Source of the DNA: Diadema setosum | Lineage: Eukaryota; Echinodermata; Echinoidea; Diadematoida; Diadematidae | Direction: 5' to 3' | Assembly (NCBI RefSeq): GCF_964275005.1 | Contig: NC_092686.1 | Coordinates: 16,063,696 to 16,127,695 of the forward strand | DNA: 64,000 nt | Shown here: piece by piece, positions 37,801 to 44,435 of the stretch | Position numbering within the stretch: the stretch's first letter is position 1 | Layout of the letters: each line of letters starts with the position of its first letter | Program-made: the position numbers and the translations under genes | The notes under the pieces: model-generated | Database searches by the model: none | Told to the model about the DNA's origin: nothing | The model's input: only the letters and a program-made list of their open reading frames with translations

Positions 37801-40800
37801 GCGATTCAAATGTTCATCAAATATTTGAACTAATCCTTTTGATTCTCTTTTCATTACAGGTGTACCATTTATTCTCAGATGCGGAAAAGGTATGTCTGAA
37901 CGATGTACACTGTCTTTTCGGTGTATGTGAGAACCCAGTATTTAACTTTGGCCTGCATGTCTTGTGAATTATTGCTCTGTGTGATTATGTACACTTGAAG
38001 TCCTTGTTGTAACACTGTTTAGAAAGTTCATAAATCCATGGGTATATTTTGTTGTTTGACATTGATGGTATGAATTATGTTTTCTGAGGTTTGTTGGTGC
38101 CTCTTTTGTGTTAAGCATTCATGAATACATTCATTTGAGTGAAATAAAGAACCAGAATTATATTAATTTTTTTCTCTAGTATTTTACATTCTCAAAACAG
38201 CAGATGATAATGGGTGTAAATAAATATGAAGATAGACCTTGCCCACAGTATGCAATGTCATTGATTTTCAGTGTGTTGTATATTTAGATTTTACGAAATA
38301 TGTCATATTCAATTTAGTGTTGCATTGAGTGTCTTCAGAACTCGCAAAACATGAAGTGGTGTATTCAATTGCAAGGTTTCAGCATATTTTTTGCCCTTAT
38401 TTGATTATCAGCTCTGAACGAGCGCAAGGCCGAGGTGCGTGTGCAGTTCCGTGACGTGCCGGGTGACATCTTCGGCAACGTGCAGCGCAATGAGCTGGTG
38501 ATTAGAGTCCAGCCCAACGAGGCGGTCTACGTCAAACTGATGACCAAGAAACCAGGGATGCAGTTTGGTACTGAGGAGACAGAGCTGGACCTGACCTATG
38601 GGTCCAGGTACAAGGTGAGAGGAGGGTCTGGACTGGACATAGTTCCAGTGGTCAGAGTAATGAGCTGGTCCAGCTGACAGCATTTTCATCTAACACACTC
38701 TAGGTCGCTGGTTCCAAGCCCAGTTTAAGCCAACATTTTTTTATATTGTGACATCATGCAGCCATCCCTGCCTGCATTGGAAATATAATCTATCAATCAT
38801 GCAGGATTGTAAATAGACATCACATGTGTCAAAGAGCTATAACCCAAGCATGGATGAGATCCCCTTTTATCTCTTGTGAAATGCGTGGAAGACCATAGTG
38901 AAATAGTCTGTTTCGTGCTCATTTTGGAAAAGAAATAAGAGATATCAACACATCATTTTCTGAAATTATATCTTTGAATTTCCAAGCTGGAAGAACAATC
39001 TCAGAGTCAATCCAAACCAGTTACCTGAGTCTGTTACCAGGCCAGTCTCAGTGTTGGATATGTTAACGAAGAATAGTAGAAGAAGAATATCTTTACCCAT
39101 GATCCAAGATGAGCGTAGTTCCACATATAGCATTAAATAGGGTAGGATACCACTGTAAATTTGAGAGATATCTTGTATTTGTATAATTGTCATAATAAAT
39201 GTGTTATGATCATTATGTGCTGAGAATCATAGCTCTAATTTTTGTTTTCCTTCCAATCCACAGGATCTTCCCCTCCCCGATGCCTATGAGAGGCTGATAC
39301 TAGACGTCTTCTGTGGAAGTCAGATCCATTTTGTGAGGAACGACGAGCTGGCCGAGGCGTGGCGGATCTTTACCCCTCTCCTACACGAGATTGAAGAAAA
39401 GAAACCCAAGCCAATTTCCTACAAATATGGCAGGTAAGCAGTTGGGGGACAACCCCGGAGTTGGAATTGTCGCATTGTTTTCTTTTGTAAATACATGCTT
39501 ACTTACGAACTGAAAGAATTCTTAAGTTTTTAGCAGGATATAGTTCTTGAACGTTTGTATGCCTTAATCATTAATGTACTTTTTTTTTTTTAAGGTCATC
39601 TATTCCTGTTAATTGTTTAACTCTTTATGTGCCATGGTGAAAACCCCCTGTGTGCCACGTTATTCTGAGACACGAAGGTAGTCATGCTTTGAGAAAGAAT
39701 TCTGTTTTTCCAATTTCTTTAACTTCTACAAATTTCTGTTAAGATGGGCATAATAGTAGGCAAAGTTAAAGAGGAATGCCGAGCTTTGTTTCGATATAAA
39801 TTGTATGACGACTCTACTGTGTATTTTCAATTTTTCTTTTGAATGATCAGTTGCTACATTACTGCAAAGGCATGACTTTTGCACATTAAACCGTGACAGA
39901 AACTTAGAATGCACGAGCAAATCTAGTTGGGAACATCGCTTGATAGTCGATCACCACATAGAATGCAAGCCGTATATGAGAGGAACAAAAGCACGAGAAA
40001 CGCTTTCATTGTGCCGGGGGATTAGCAGTAATTAGCGGTTTATCGATCGGTCTTGGCGGCTTTGTTTGTTGAGCAGAATATGCGAAGTTGGCACGCCGTC
40101 GACTGAGTCAGAAGTACGAACGTGGCACATAAAGTGTTAACTTGTTTGTCTTTCTTTTCTTTTTCTTTTTTTCTACACTGTGTTGCAAATCATGTGAGGC
40201 ATCAAAATGAAATTCAATCAGACCTTGTTCAATTCAAGTCATGTCAAAGACTTCATAGCATGATGCAGCAGTCACAGGTCAAAGGTCAATATATTAAGTT
40301 TCGCAAATCTTCAGACTGCTCGTTAAAACATTGACAATTGATCAACTTTACAGGTTTATAATCCAAGACATGGCAATCAACTGAGATAGTCTAGAAGGTG
40401 ATATATCTGAGCTAGAAGAGGGATCATCTTTCTATTTTCTTTTCTGCTTCAGGGAGAAATATGGCCATATATGTGCAAAGAATGTGTTGATTCTCCTTTA
40501 CTCCTCGAAGACTTTATGGAAGAGCTATTTGTATATTTGAAGAGACTACTGTAAAACATGAAATATTCGCGGCATGAATTTTTCGCGAATTGGAGCCGAC
40601 GGCCTTTTTTTGCGGCATGAAATTTTCGCGAACTGCCACTGGCATTCAATGCATAATGTAGTGTAGACAAGAACTTTCGCATGCATTTTAATTTTGTTAA
40701 TCTTGGTGCTCGCGAAATTAAAATGCACGCGAACATTCCTTGTTTTACAGTATTCTCTCTCAGAAATTATTTCCCATTTCTCTGTCTCCATTGCAGCCGA

Positions 40801-40884
40801 GGACCCGCTGAGGCAGATGAACTGACAAGCAAGAGTAATTTTGTCTTCACCGGTACCTACAAGTGGAGCAACCCAAACAAGTAA
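14841..40884 (+). CDS. G6PD: Glucose-6-phosphate 1-dehydrogenase (12 coding exons; N-terminus on an unseen exon)
   Basis: Oxidises glucose-6-phosphate to 6-phosphogluconolactone and makes NADPH in the cytosol, at the entry to the oxidative pentose phosphate pathway. Join of 14841-14921, 26165-26202, 28828-28936, 30515-30732, 31166-31324, 31905-32030, 33831-33924, 35193-35379, 37860-37889, 38412-38614, 39264-39433 and 40797-40884. Every intron is GT-AG and the phase holds throughout: 500 codons plus stop. Family landmarks in order: GASGDLA (NADP+ loop), [26 protein letters not shown] (substrate site, catalytic Lys), [13 protein letters not shown] (catalytic His), [22 protein letters not shown], and C-terminal [10 protein letters not shown]. 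The human enzyme is 515 residues and has 40 residues up to GAS; here 27 are visible. So roughly 13 N-terminal residues lie upstream, unless the Met at 14856 is the start. The gene converges with ceramide kinase. Confidence 0.97.
14946..15198. mobile_element. TTCGCG-type MITE, copy 2 (family L)
   Basis: Runs from TATACACCGTATATTTTGC to GGCGTATACAGTA and aligns with 4340-4591. It has lost several CpGs: GCAAATTT replaces GCGAATTT, as expected from CpG decay in an old copy. Confidence 0.75.
16424..16505. repeat. Imperfect (GAT)n microsatellite
   Basis: Repeated GATGAT units with AATAATGA interruptions. Confidence 0.85.
16656..16690. repeat. CT-rich tract
   Basis: A run of CTC and CCCCTC units (AAATCTCTCTCCCTCTCCCC onward). 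Confidence 0.7.
16791..16850. repeat. (GT)n microsatellite
   Basis: A long GT run followed by degenerate GTGTATGTGTGC repeats. It lies just before a short palindrome with CATGGAGCTAC at 16862-16900. Confidence 0.9.
17115..17138. repeat. Poly(G) tract
   Basis: A G homopolymer preceded by AAAA and followed by AGGAAAC. Confidence 0.8.
17700..18631. mobile_element. TTAA-flanked MITE (family E ends, family F interior) carrying a nested insertion
   Basis: The left end is TTAAGGGACAAGTCCACCTT and the right end is AAGGTGGACTTGTCCTTTAA: a ~19 bp terminal inverted repeat bounded by TTAA. Its interior 18084-18605 matches the interior of the element at 32114-32665, with GTGAATGCAGCA at one side and TGCTGCATTCACTCAATCC at the other. 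A separate element occupies 17725-18079. The right-hand TTAA is shared with the adjacent family A element. Confidence 0.85.
17725..18079. mobile_element. 355-bp MITE nested in the 17700-18631 element
   Basis: The arms TGTCACAAATGTACACATT and AATGTGTACATTTGTGACA are perfect terminal repeats; long arms of about 110 bp continue through ACAACCATGCATACAGT. ATAG stands immediately outside each end, a candidate target duplication. Removing it restores the host element. Confidence 0.85.
18628..18720. mobile_element. 93-bp TTAA-flanked mini-element, copy 2 (family A)
   Basis: TTAA then CCCATTGAGGGCGAGTCC at the left, core CTATGGGAAATGCGTGTTGT, right end GTCCTCGATGGG then TTAA. Same length and core as 6530-6622. 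It abuts the family E element, sharing its TTAA. Confidence 0.85.
19516..20085. mobile_element. MITE family K, copy 2
   Basis: Aligns with the two halves of the interrupted copy at 4890-5884. Near-mirror blocks CCTCACAATTTTCC and GGCAAGTTGTGAGGGTATGAC suggest an inverted-repeat structure. It contains A-runs but no frame. Confidence 0.6.
20336..20378. repeat. C-run followed by A-run
   Basis: About 13 C residues run directly into A-rich sequence. The same junction occurs near 14439 and 33533. Confidence 0.85.
20589..20974. mobile_element. MITE, copy 1 (family C, uninterrupted)
   Basis: Begins at TTAAAGGGACTGTACAGTAC followed by TGGTTGAGG and ends CCTCAACCAGTACTGTACAG. Long inverted arms extend through GATATCTCAGCCATTTCAA. 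The left edge has TTAA; the right edge reads TTGA, which may have mutated. It serves as the reference for the interrupted copy at 35995-37148. Confidence 0.85.
21068..21123. repeat. (GT)n microsatellite
   Basis: A GT run with TTTGTGTG interruptions. Confidence 0.85.
23404..23811. mobile_element. GC-rich MITE (family R)
   Basis: Terminal repeats TGAGACCCCGTTTACAGTG and CACTGTAAATGGGGTCTCA. The interior is strikingly GC-rich in an AT-rich intron and repeats TTTACAGTG at internal positions (23638, 23737). Similar GAGACCCC ends occur in hAT/Kolobok-like MITEs, but I cannot assign the superfamily. Confidence 0.85.
24889..25255. mobile_element. TTAA-flanked MITE, copy 1 (family G)
   Basis: Begins TTAAAGGTCCAGTTTACC and ends GGTAAACTATGCCTTTAA. 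The left ~260 bp matches the reverse complement of 37145-37405, including GTGTAGGTC, CAATAAAGCC and TTTCTCAATAAACC. Confidence 0.85.
25285..25378 (+). repeat. tRNA-like sequence with T-run terminator (SINE head?)
   Basis: Contains A-box-like TTATGGTAGTATTG, B-box-like GGTTCGATCCT, possible GGGA/TCCC acceptor pairing and a run of T after TTCCCC that could stop Pol III. The middle is too irregular for a functional tRNA. Most likely a tRNA-derived SINE fragment. Confidence 0.4.
25706..25913. mobile_element. TTCGCG-type MITE (family M), copy 1
   Basis: Ends at TACTGTAAAAC and GTTTTACA. The interior has GCATGCATTTTAATTTTGCG, then AAATTAAAATGCATG, and later CAATTCGCGAAAATTTCATG. It matches the reverse complement of 40547-40752. 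Confidence 0.85.
26165..26202 (+). CDS. G6PD: G6PD coding exon (38 bp)
   Basis: A micro-exon encoding [12 protein letters not shown] plus two bases of the next Trp codon, ending before GTGAGTAT. It completes the NADP+-binding loop. As I recall it, the human counterpart (exon 3) is also 38 bp. Confidence 0.96.
26369..26391. repeat. Poly(A) tract
   Basis: An uninterrupted A homopolymer inside a G6PD intron. Confidence 0.85.
26955..27801. mobile_element. ~850-bp inverted-repeat element (family S)
   Basis: Terminal repeats ATACCCCTTTCATATTGGC and GCCAATATGAAAAGGGTAT. Internal repeats GTCTGGGATGAACACGGC occur near both ends, and TTCATATTG recurs inside, suggesting an array of sub-terminal motifs. 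Small open frames inside are shadows of the repeat. Confidence 0.8.
27839..27854. repeat. Poly(G) tract
   Basis: A run of G residues just beyond the family S element. Confidence 0.8.
28573..28770. mobile_element. TTCGCG-type MITE (family N)
   Basis: Terminal repeats TACTGTACGAGCTGAAATTT then TCGCG, and CGCGAAAATTTCAGC then TCGTACAGTA. The interior contains at least six TTTTCGCG or TTTCGCG motifs. About 198 bp, ending 58 bp before a G6PD exon. Confidence 0.88.
28828..28936 (+). CDS. G6PD: G6PD coding exon (109 bp)
   Basis: Encodes [20 protein letters not shown] then [16 protein letters not shown], between TTGGTAG and GTAAGATG. The VGYARS motif follows the cofactor loop in all G6PDs. The size matches human exon 4 as I recall it. 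Confidence 0.97.
29031..29521. mobile_element. MITE with ~33-bp terminal repeats (family T)
   Basis: Left TGTGTTTACACCATGTTCC then TGGTAGCCACGGCAG; right CTGCCGTGGTCGCC then GGGAACATGGTGTAAACGCA. No frame with recognised similarity. It lies in the intron after the 109-bp exon. Confidence 0.85.
29567..30238. mobile_element. TTAA-flanked piggyBac-like MITE, copy 2 (family D, reversed)
   Basis: Begins TTAACCCTAATCAGGGTAG and ends CCCCTTTTAGGGTTAA. CCCT at the tip next to TTAA is typical of piggyBac-type ends. Read in reverse, sub-terminal CAACGTTTCGCAC and GTGCCAAATTTTGTGGC match sites in the element at 36075-36851 (GACGTTCCGCGC, GTGCCAAATTTCGTCGC), so they are one family. Confidence 0.8.
30515..30732 (+). 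CDS. G6PD: G6PD coding exon (218 bp)
   Basis: Acceptor GATTACACAG, donor GTGAGTACT. Encodes 72 residues from [13 protein letters not shown], through [16 protein letters not shown], to GTCMAK, plus AA of an Asn codon. [10 protein letters not shown] is a core β-strand motif of the family. The size equals human exon 5 as I recall it. Confidence 0.97.
30733..31165 (+). other. G6PD intron, 433 bp
   Basis: GTGAGTACT to GCTATCAG. Nothing recognisable inside. Confidence 0.85.
31166..31324 (+). CDS. G6PD: G6PD coding exon (159 bp), active-site exon
   Basis: Encodes [19 protein letters not shown] and, further on, [19 protein letters not shown] then [12 protein letters not shown] is the PROSITE-type G6PD signature; its Asp, His and Lys bind the substrate, and EKPFG contributes another substrate Lys. 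All are intact. Confidence 0.98.
31325..31904 (+). other. G6PD intron, 580 bp
   Basis: GTAAAGTG donor, ATGATGCAG acceptor. Contains a short C-run near 31697 and nothing else recognised. Confidence 0.85.
31905..32030 (+). CDS. G6PD: G6PD coding exon (126 bp)
   Basis: Encodes [20 protein letters not shown] then [19 protein letters not shown] and [16 protein letters not shown] lines the substrate pocket and leads into the catalytic His exon. Size as in human exon 7 from memory. Confidence 0.98.
32114..32665. mobile_element. MITE family F with its own ends
   Basis: Left TTAAAGGAAACCAAAACCC then AAAGAGAAAT; right ATTTCTCTTTGGG then TTTTTGTTTCCTGTAA. The long interior inverted repeat includes GAATTGAGTGAAAGCAGCAA on the left and GTTGCTGCATTCACTCAATC on the right. 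The interior is shared with 18084-18605 although the outer tips differ. Confidence 0.8.
32854..33010. repeat. Compound (AAT)n/(GAT)n/(GATAAT)n microsatellite
   Basis: AAT triplets run into GATGATGAT, then about a dozen AATGAT hexamers. It creates artificial Asn/Asp, Ile/Met and Ser frames. Confidence 0.92.
33533..33571. repeat. C-run followed by long A-run
   Basis: About 14 C residues pass directly into about 21 A residues. Third C-to-A junction in the window. Confidence 0.9.
33831..33924 (+). CDS. G6PD: G6PD coding exon (94 bp), catalytic His
   Basis: Encodes [20 protein letters not shown] followed by [11 protein letters not shown]. The His in QNHLLQ corresponds to the catalytic general base (human His263). 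Flanked by TTTTTGTCAG and GTTGGATA. Confidence 0.97.
34411..34633. mobile_element. TTCGCG-related MITE (family O)
   Basis: Ends CTGCATAAGCTTTTATTTTT then GCG, and CGCAAAAATAACAGCTTATG then CAG. The interior contains TTTGCGAAATTCGCAAAAAT. Most CpGs have decayed, pointing to an older member of the TTCGCG class. Confidence 0.7.
34795..34910 (+). repeat. Possible tRNA-derived SINE fragment
   Basis: B-box-like CTTGGTGCGAGTCCTCC is followed by GCCCCTAGGCAAGGCACTGA and CATTGCCTAGTCCTG, a tail style common in tRNA-SINEs. No clear A box or cloverleaf. Confidence 0.35.
35006..35178. repeat. ~42-bp minisatellite, about five copies
   Basis: The unit is approximately TTTGTAGACATGTGAAG followed by TATATATGTATATATTTATA and TGG, with copies shortened by loss of TATATG. 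It ends about 15 bp before the acceptor of the next G6PD exon. Confidence 0.9.
35193..35379 (+). CDS. G6PD: G6PD coding exon (187 bp)
   Basis: Encodes [20 protein letters not shown], continues with [18 protein letters not shown] and ends at MVKNERWD plus one base. VVLGQY and GYLDDPTVP are family landmarks near the dimer interface. Size as in human exon 9 from memory. Confidence 0.97.
35724..35949. mobile_element. TTCGCG-type MITE, copy 3 (family L, best preserved)
   Basis: TACTGTATATCCCG to GGCGTATACAGTA. It contains ATTTTCGCGAATTTCGCGAA, GACACGCGAAAATATTGAC, CCACTCGCGAGATCGTCGG and ACTCGCGAAATATATG. The many intact CpGs suggest it is the youngest of the three copies. Confidence 0.88.
35995..37148. 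mobile_element. TTAA-flanked MITE, copy 2 (family C), split by a family D element
   Basis: Starts TTAAAGGGACTGTACAGTAC and ends GAACTGTACACACCCTTTAA. The sequence aligns, in reverse, to 20589-20974 except for the 777-bp block at 36075-36851. Removing that block rejoins CCTCTT to ATATGAAAGAGCATGTAAT, as in the intact copy. Confidence 0.9.
36075..36851. mobile_element. TTAA-flanked piggyBac-like MITE, copy 1 (family D), nested
   Basis: TTAACCCTAACTAGGCCGGG at the left and CCCGGCCTAGTTAGGGTTAA at the right: perfect ends with TTAA on both sides. Sub-terminal G-run/C-run hairpins (around 36090-36125 and 36785-36815) flank an AT-rich centre. No transposase frame, so non-autonomous. Inserted into a family C element. 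Confidence 0.92.
37145..37405. mobile_element. TTAA-flanked MITE, copy 2 (family G, reversed)
   Basis: Matches the reverse complement of the left ~260 bp of 24889-25255. Its right end AGTACCTTTAA equals the left end of copy 1. The left end overlaps the TTAA of the family C element, so the two abut or one is truncated. Confidence 0.8.
37658..37684. repeat. (GATAT)n microsatellite
   Basis: Five tandem GATAT units. Confidence 0.85.
37860..37889 (+). CDS. G6PD: G6PD micro-exon (30 bp)
   Basis: Encodes the end of a Gly codon, VPFILRCGK and the first base of Ala. Flanked by TTTTCATTACAG and GTATGTCTG. In human G6PD, to my recollection, these residues are in the same exon as the following block, so this micro-exon implies an extra intron. 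Confidence 0.95.
37890..38411 (+). other. G6PD intron, 522 bp (not in human gene by recall)
   Basis: GTATGTCTG donor, TTGATTATCAG acceptor. It interrupts LRCGKA|LNERK, between the two strands near the structural NADP+ site. No repeat recognised inside. Confidence 0.85.
38412..38614 (+). CDS. G6PD: G6PD coding exon (203 bp)
   Basis: Encodes [20 protein letters not shown], then [20 protein letters not shown] and [10 protein letters not shown]. It includes Arg and Lys residues that in human G6PD contact the structural NADP+ (KAEVR, IRVQP). Donor GTGAGAGG. Confidence 0.97.
38615..39263 (+). other. G6PD intron, 649 bp
   Basis: GTGAGAGG to CCAATCCACAG. No repeat or exon recognised. Confidence 0.85.
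39264..39433 (+). CDS. G6PD: G6PD coding exon (170 bp, fused exon)
   Basis: Encodes [20 protein letters not shown], continues through [20 protein letters not shown] and ends at [10 protein letters not shown] plus AG. The human exons covering this part are 77 and 93 bp from memory, summing to 170: the intervening intron is absent here. Confidence 0.97.
39617..40140. mobile_element. TTAA-flanked MITE, copy 2 (family B, ~524 bp)
   Basis: TTAACTCTTTATGTGCCATG to GTGGCACATAAAGTGTTAA. Collinear with 9791-10300 through its whole length, including GAAAACCCCCTGTGTGCCA just inside the left end. Confidence 0.88.
40547..40752. mobile_element. TTCGCG-type MITE (family M), copy 2
   Basis: TACTGTAAAACATG to CTTGTTTTACAGTA. 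Matches the reverse complement of 25706-25913, including AATTTTTCGCGAATTGGAGC and GCATGCATTTTAATTTTG. It ends 45 bp before the last G6PD exon. Confidence 0.88.
40797..40884 (+). CDS. G6PD: G6PD last coding exon with stop
   Basis: Encodes [20 protein letters not shown] then YKWSNPNK and TAA. GPxEADEL and YKWxNP are the C-terminal signature, and the Trp stacks near the structural NADP+ in the human enzyme. The protein lacks the terminal Leu of the human form. Confidence 0.97.
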
Positions 40885-43800
40885 ATGCTCAGTCATCCTC
40901 GTATCCGTTACCATGACAACCTAGAGTACTCATGCTTCCCACGTTTCTCAAAGGAAACGATTTGCATCGGCTTCAGTAGTGTAAAGTTAGGATTGCTCGA
41001 TAATGCGGCGTGTTGATGTCAAGTAATCGGCAAGAATTGTAGTTTTGTTGCAGCATGATCAAATCACCCATTAAATGGTTCTGACTCAAGGTGAAATGTG
41101 CAAAAGAAAGGCGTCATTATGTTTTTTGTCTGTTTATTTGTTTGATTTGAGTACTACAAGCTCTTCTCCTTGTAGACATGTTTTCTTTGTTGTAGGGAAT
41201 CCTAGATTCCGAAGCTGAAAGCTAGATTCCCCCAATGATACAGACCACTCTCATTAACTAATTTGTTTGAATTCAAAATCAAATGGGACCAAAATTAGTT
41301 TATGTTAGTGTTCCTTTACCTTTGACAAGACATGTAATCAGCTTGTGCAGAGTGATATTAGACACCAGCTTGTGTGATCAGGTTGTCTATAAAAATTATA
41401 GAATAGAACTACAAAAGTTTGAATATATTTTGCATCTCATTAAGACAAAATAACCCCAACAAATGTAACATCACTTGCATCTTGCTAAATTGACAGATCA
41501 CAGATGAAATCAGAGTCAAGTCATTGCCAGAGTCAAGGTTTTAAAATATGAAAGATGTTTTCCTCCTTTTGTCCGTGCTGATATTCTCAGTGATATTCTG
41601 TCGTGAGCAGAGCTAAACATGACGCTTTTCGTGATATAGTAAACACAACTTGCTTGTGCTGGAAGAAATTTTGCATTCATTATTAGCAAGGCTGTTACCG
41701 CGGCAAACTGAAATTTCATACCCGTAAGAAGCCGAATAATTTTGTTGCCCATTTTTTATTAGACACTCTTCCCTTCTCTCTCCCCCTTCAAAACAAAAAA
41801 CAAAAACAAGAACAAGAAGAAACCAATAAACAGAACAAAACAAAAGCAACAAAACAAAAAACAACAAAACACTATCTTCATGTCATTTGATATTATTTTG
41901 GGAGGGGAGAGGCATCAAACATGATTTTGCAAAATCTCATATGTTCCTAAAACTTTGGAGTCTTTAATGGAGTGGCACTTTGGACGTGTGTATCACTGCC
42001 CCCTTATCTCTATAGAAAAGGATATTTTTGACACAAACACAGCAATATTTGATAATACTGTAGGGCAAGTGGTGTGATACAAAGAATTGTTACTCCAGCT
42101 CGGTATCAGGTATCTGCTGCTGAAACATAACATGCTTCCACCTAGCGGTATGTGCTGCTGTAACAATGAGATGCTGTTTTAGCTTTCAGTGGTCACGTGT
42201 GGGATACATATGTAGAGATTGTCAATAATTTGTAGTATCTGCCTTCTCAAATGTCTTCTCAAATGCTAAACTTGGTCTCCCTGCTAAAATTCACTGATGT
42301 ACGGCTCCTGTGTGTAGACTTCTTGTTTCGTTTTGTTTTTCATTTGTTTGAAAATAGACCTGCTTAACATAATGGGTAATGCTAACTTAACATGTAATTC
42401 AACAAAGATTATATGAAATTGATGAGAGTCACATTACAGAAGTTTATCACGAATGAATAAAGTCGTACAGTCTCTGATATGATGTTGTGGTGATAGTTAT
42501 CAGGGTACTGGATGATTCCTCTTCAAAATTGAATTCTTTGCTGGTCGGCAAGATGATCTGCTGTTAAGGCAACTGAAGGGTCTTTGTGCATACTCTGCAT
42601 ACCATGTGTTGGTCAATGAACAAGTACAATTTTTATACTTACTAATACTAACACCAGGACAGAAATTTATTTAAACACGAACAAATTACTTATTCAATTT
42701 AATGTCCGGTTCATCTGAACATTTAATGCTTCACCCTTAAAGACATTCTGTGACAATGTGTGAGGCCTCGTGTTGCTAGTGTAAACAGGTCAGAATAGAA
42801 AATGACAGGGTATGTAATCTTAGTTACCTCTACACAGAAGCATCTGCTCTGATTTCCTTTGAGAAGAATTTGTAGGCATTCTTCTTACCATTATTATATG
42901 GCTGTATGAAAGTTAAACTGAAGTTTTGAAATGACAAGCTTGTTGTTTTGTTAATGGAGTCAAACATGATCCAGTCATTGTCTGAGAATGAATATCTATT
43001 TTTCTATGCAAATTATCCTATTTAAGTCACCTTTTAATTGCAAGAATGAATTTATGATGGATCTCATTAATGTATAGGGAGGAATGATGCAATCTCTACG
43101 TGTGTCGCAATGAACGTATCCATTTGGATGTTAAGGTCTGGGCAAAGCTCAGCGAAGGTCCATTGAACATTCATTGAAGAAGTCATATGTACTGATATAT
43201 TTCAACATGATGGCACAGAAATATAAAGGGCAACTGAAATCATGCCTAATAGCTTACTGTCTCCTTGTTTGCATGAAGAGGCTACCCACTGATAACTAGA
43301 GAATGGTTTCAGTTTTGTTTGAAGATTGTGCAAATGCCACTCAGCTTGGCAGATGTCACTGCCATATCTCACATAATTGTGATGTTGAAAAGTAAGTCGT
43401 GGTGAATGCGACCTGTGATGTTTATTACAGAGCATCTACATTCACATCAACTATAAAGTGAACTTAATTCTTGTGCAAAGTTATTGAATGGTACGCACAA
43501 ATCAACTGCTCATTTGAAGCGATTGGCCTTACTAAGAATTACTTGTAGTTAGTTTGATGTGATGGTTCTCTGAAAATACTCGGAGCACTCTGGTATCATC
43601 ATCTATCGTGTGAAATTGAAGTGAATCACAAATATATAACCAGCAATTTTGAATCAGCAGAATAGAAATGCTAGTCCACCAAATCTCTAATTCCTTTCAG
43701 CATGTAAAAAAAGAAACAAAACTTTCATATGTCATAATACGAGATGTTACACTGTTGGGTGGTTCTTTGGGACATAAGTGCATGTATACAGGCCGACATT

Positions 43801-44418
43801 TTTTCTCTGCGTATATGTCAATGGCATGATTTCAGAGCACTTCCTACCTTGGTGTGGTAAATGATACTAATATACTATGTGTCAGATATTCTCAGCCCTT
43901 CATCTTGTGTTTTCTTGTCCTTTCAACAGACTGTAGCATCCGTAAGCAATGCAGTAACCCAGAGCCATGGGGGAACAGCTACTGAGTAGCACAAGGCACC
44001 AGCCAGCTAGGCTGGACCAAAAGATACTACATAACAGGGTTTGGGCACTTCGTTTTTTTTGAGAGTTAGCCGTGTACTTATGTCGTATGTCTTGGCTTGA
44101 ACATCAACAGAGACTATTTTTGTACTATTAAAGTGGCCACTTCACACTGTGTCGATGTCAATCTTGACAGATGGTGTGTTTCACAGTGATGTTCTGTAAT
44201 TCAGCTACCTGTCTTAGCAGTATCCCAACCCCTTTCCCCCTCCCACTGTGAACAAGTAATATAGTTTACATACCATCTTGTATGCATAATGTCATCTGCA
44301 TTGATGTGTACATTCACATGGGTATCATTTGACAAATATCGCCGTCCTCACTCTGGAATGAACTGAACTGACGTGCTGTAAAGGTGTGGAGCATTTCAAG
44401 AAACTGTCAGTATCTATT

Positions 44419-44435
44419 TGGGGGGGGGGGGGGAT
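44419..44435. repeat. Poly(G) tract
   Basis: A G homopolymer in the presumed G6PD downstream region. Confidence 0.8.

Larger units (their letters stand above)
35380..37859 (+). other. G6PD intron, 2.5 kb, with stacked transposons
   Basis: GTGAGAAAG donor and TTTTCATTACAG acceptor. It carries family L (35724), family C (35995) split by family D (36075), and family G (37145) end to end, then a GATAT microsatellite. Confidence 0.88.
39434..40796 (+). other. G6PD last intron, 1.36 kb
   Basis: GTAAGCAG donor, CTCCATTGCAG acceptor. Holds a family B element and a family M element; the rest is plain AT-rich sequence. Confidence 0.85.
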
